5,904 bases of DNA from Nocardioides sp. Lineage in GTDB: Bacteria > Actinomycetota > Actinomycetes > Propionibacteriales > Nocardioidaceae. The translations under genes and the position numbers were made by a program. The first letter of the stretch is position 1; every line of letters begins with the position of its first letter. The notes below the pieces were generated by a model. It saw only the letters and a list, made by a program, of their open reading frames with translations, did no database searches and was not told the origin of the DNA. This document shows, piece by piece, positions 5,000-5,904 of this stretch. The DNA lies in assembly GCA_031177735.1 (NCBI GenBank), contig JAPSKJ010000147.1:1-5904 (forward strand). The letters are read 5' to 3'.

Positions 5000-5904
5000 T
5001 CACTGCGTCGCGACGCCGCGCCATCCTTTGCTCCGGCGAGGACCCGATCGGCCCCGGCGGCGCGACACCTGGTCGGCCACCGGCTGGAACAGCAACGCCC
5101 ATTGCGCCCCAAACGTGGGCGGGTCACCGTTGAATCCCCGCGACAGCAGCATCCGGTAGACCTCGCCGACCATCGAGCGTGGCGCAGCGAGCTTCTCCTT
5201 GGTGACCTGGACATAGGCCACGTCGTGGACCCGGAACAACGCGTACCGGTCGATGTCGGAGGAGTACTGCGCGCGACTTTGCTGGTGCTGGCTGCCTTCG
5301 TACTCGACGACGGAGCGCTGTGCCGGGTAGGCCATGTCCGCGATCGCGGTCACGCCCTCCAGCATGATCGGCACATTGCACTCAGGCCGAGGCAGGCCGG
5401 CGAAGACCAGGAGCGCCCGTGTCTCGGACTCCTTGAGCGAGCGGGCGGTTCCGTCGAGGTGGCCGAGCACCCACAGGCACTCCTGCGCACCGGCCCGCCA
5501 CGGTGCGGCCGAGGCAGCAGCGTGCAGCTCGGTCACTGAGGTGTGGTGGTGATGCAGGAGCCAGTCGCCGACCTGGATCGCCTCGATGACACGTGCCTCG
5601 GCGCAGTAGGCGATGTACGCCGCCGCGGGAGTCACCCCCACGTCGTCGGTCGGAGGGAGCACGTCGGTGCGGTGGACGAAGATCTCCCGGTACGCCAGAT
5701 GGAGGTCGCCCTCGACCACGAACCGGACGGGGAGGACAGCGCCATGGTCGAGGCCGAGTCGCCTCAGCCGGCTGATCCCCGTGAGGTGAGCGCGTTCGGG
5801 CAGGCACAACGTCGCTGCTGCCACCCAGTCGTCCTCGGTCATCTCGTAGTCGCAGAACCGCCACACTCGGGGCAACACCCGGACGAACCGACGTCCCTCG
5901 AGCA
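5000..5904 (-). CDS. DUF559-type (Vsr/PD-(D/E)XK-like) nuclease-domain protein, N-terminus beyond window
   Basis: The visible part is about 300 residues; numbering below counts from the GTG codon at 5878. The C-terminal half matches the DUF559 pattern. A helix with S-x-x-E-S-E-T-R and GLPRPE (147-166) is followed by D181 (ADMAYP), then VVEYEG (190-195) and H198, R202, D208 and R211. These fit a PD-(D/E)XK-like core with D181, E192 and probably E152 as acidic residues. A basic tail ends the protein. Residues 1-120 resemble the AbiEi-type winged-helix plus linker region that often precedes DUF559 in actinobacteria, which is weaker evidence. The frame stays open from 5878 to the window edge and encodes LEGRRFVRV, which reads as family sequence, so the GTG at 5878 is unlikely to be the start. 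Such proteins are often numerous per actinobacterial genome, with unknown function. Nuclease activity, DNA repair or a role in defence are possibilities, none shown here. It converges on the ABC operon. Confidence 0.75.
   Translation of the reverse strand, partial: LEGRRFVRVLPRVWRFCDYEMTEDDWVAAATLCLPERAHLTGISRLRRLGLDHGAVLPVRFVVEGDLHLAYREIFVHRTDVLPPTDDVGVTPAAAYIAYCAEARVIEAIQVGDWLLHHHHTSVTELHAAASAAPWRAGAQECLWVLGHLDGTARSLKESETRALLVFAGLPRPECNVPIMLEGVTAIADMAYPAQRSVVEYEGSQHQQSRAQYSSDIDRYALFRVHDVAYVQVTKEKLAAPRSMVGEVYRMLLSRGFNGDPPTFGAQWALLFQPVADQVSRRRGRSGPRRSKGWRGVATQ
5005..5016. repeat. 12-bp perfect palindrome with a 9-bp partial copy upstream (4989-4997)
   Basis: GCGTCGCGACGC is a perfect self-complementary 12-mer at the very 3' end of the nuclease-like gene. 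Its first nine bases (GCGTCGCGA) also occur at 4989-4997, 16 bp away, so the two copies flank the stop codon (5000-5002). The CG-rich alphabet of this genome makes such words fairly likely by chance, and no function is assigned. Confidence 0.3.

Noticed and set aside
5115..5140. Stretch resembling a third copy of the palindrome (GGGCGGGTCACCGTTGA)
   Set aside because: It shares only scattered bases with the repeat, has no matching right arm and lies within the nuclease-like coding sequence.
5000..5904. Impression that the nuclease-like gene has lower GC and was recently acquired
   Set aside because: Hand counts of a few 60-base lines gave about 63-72% GC here, against 80% in one ATPase line but 67% in one binding-protein line. 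The difference is within the spread of neighbouring genes.

Overview
The window has very high GC, with GC-rich third codon positions and GTG used as a start codon. Two genes appear to lack a leader: a TAnnnT -10 box sits exactly 6 nt upstream of the ATG, with no Shine-Dalgarno sequence. Together with a DUF559-type nuclease-like protein, this points to an actinobacterial chromosome, perhaps Nocardioidaceae or a relative. The taxon is inference from style and cannot be proved here.

Layout, left to right. (1) Positions 1-101 hold the last 32 codons of a probable family 1 glycoside hydrolase on the + strand. (2) A 59-bp convergent gap carries a strong GC hairpin directly after that stop codon, overlapping a G-quadruplex motif. 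(3) Positions 161-2167 on the - strand encode a full-length FadH-type NADPH-dependent 2,4-dienoyl-CoA reductase with its FMN, 4Fe-4S, FAD and NADPH elements. (4) A roughly 100-bp divergent promoter region has two leaderless promoters and two short palindromes. (5) Positions 2269-4777 on the + strand are a tight three-gene operon: a lipoprotein solute-binding protein, a permease and an ATPase of the polar amino-acid ABC family. The genes overlap by 4 nt (GTGA) and 1 nt (TGATG). (6) A 222-bp convergent gap holds two copies of a 53-bp nested palindrome. (7) Positions 5000-5904 on the - strand are the C-terminal part of a DUF559-type, PD-(D/E)XK-like protein whose start lies beyond the right edge.

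How the parts work together. The ABC operon should import a polar amino acid or similar small polar solute: the lipoprotein captures it outside the cell, a probable permease homodimer forms the channel, and the ATPase drives transport. FadH is a separate catabolic enzyme that lets beta-oxidation handle double bonds at even positions. It shares only the divergent promoter region with the transporter, and nothing here ties their functions together.

The least explained element is the pair of 53-bp nested palindromes between the operon and the nuclease-like gene. They align without gaps at 40 of 53 positions, keep both stems and vary mainly in loops and internal loops. They look like a small REP/BIME-like repeat family or paired RNA hairpins. 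Their position just beyond the 3' end of a nuclease-like gene is worth a genome-wide test.
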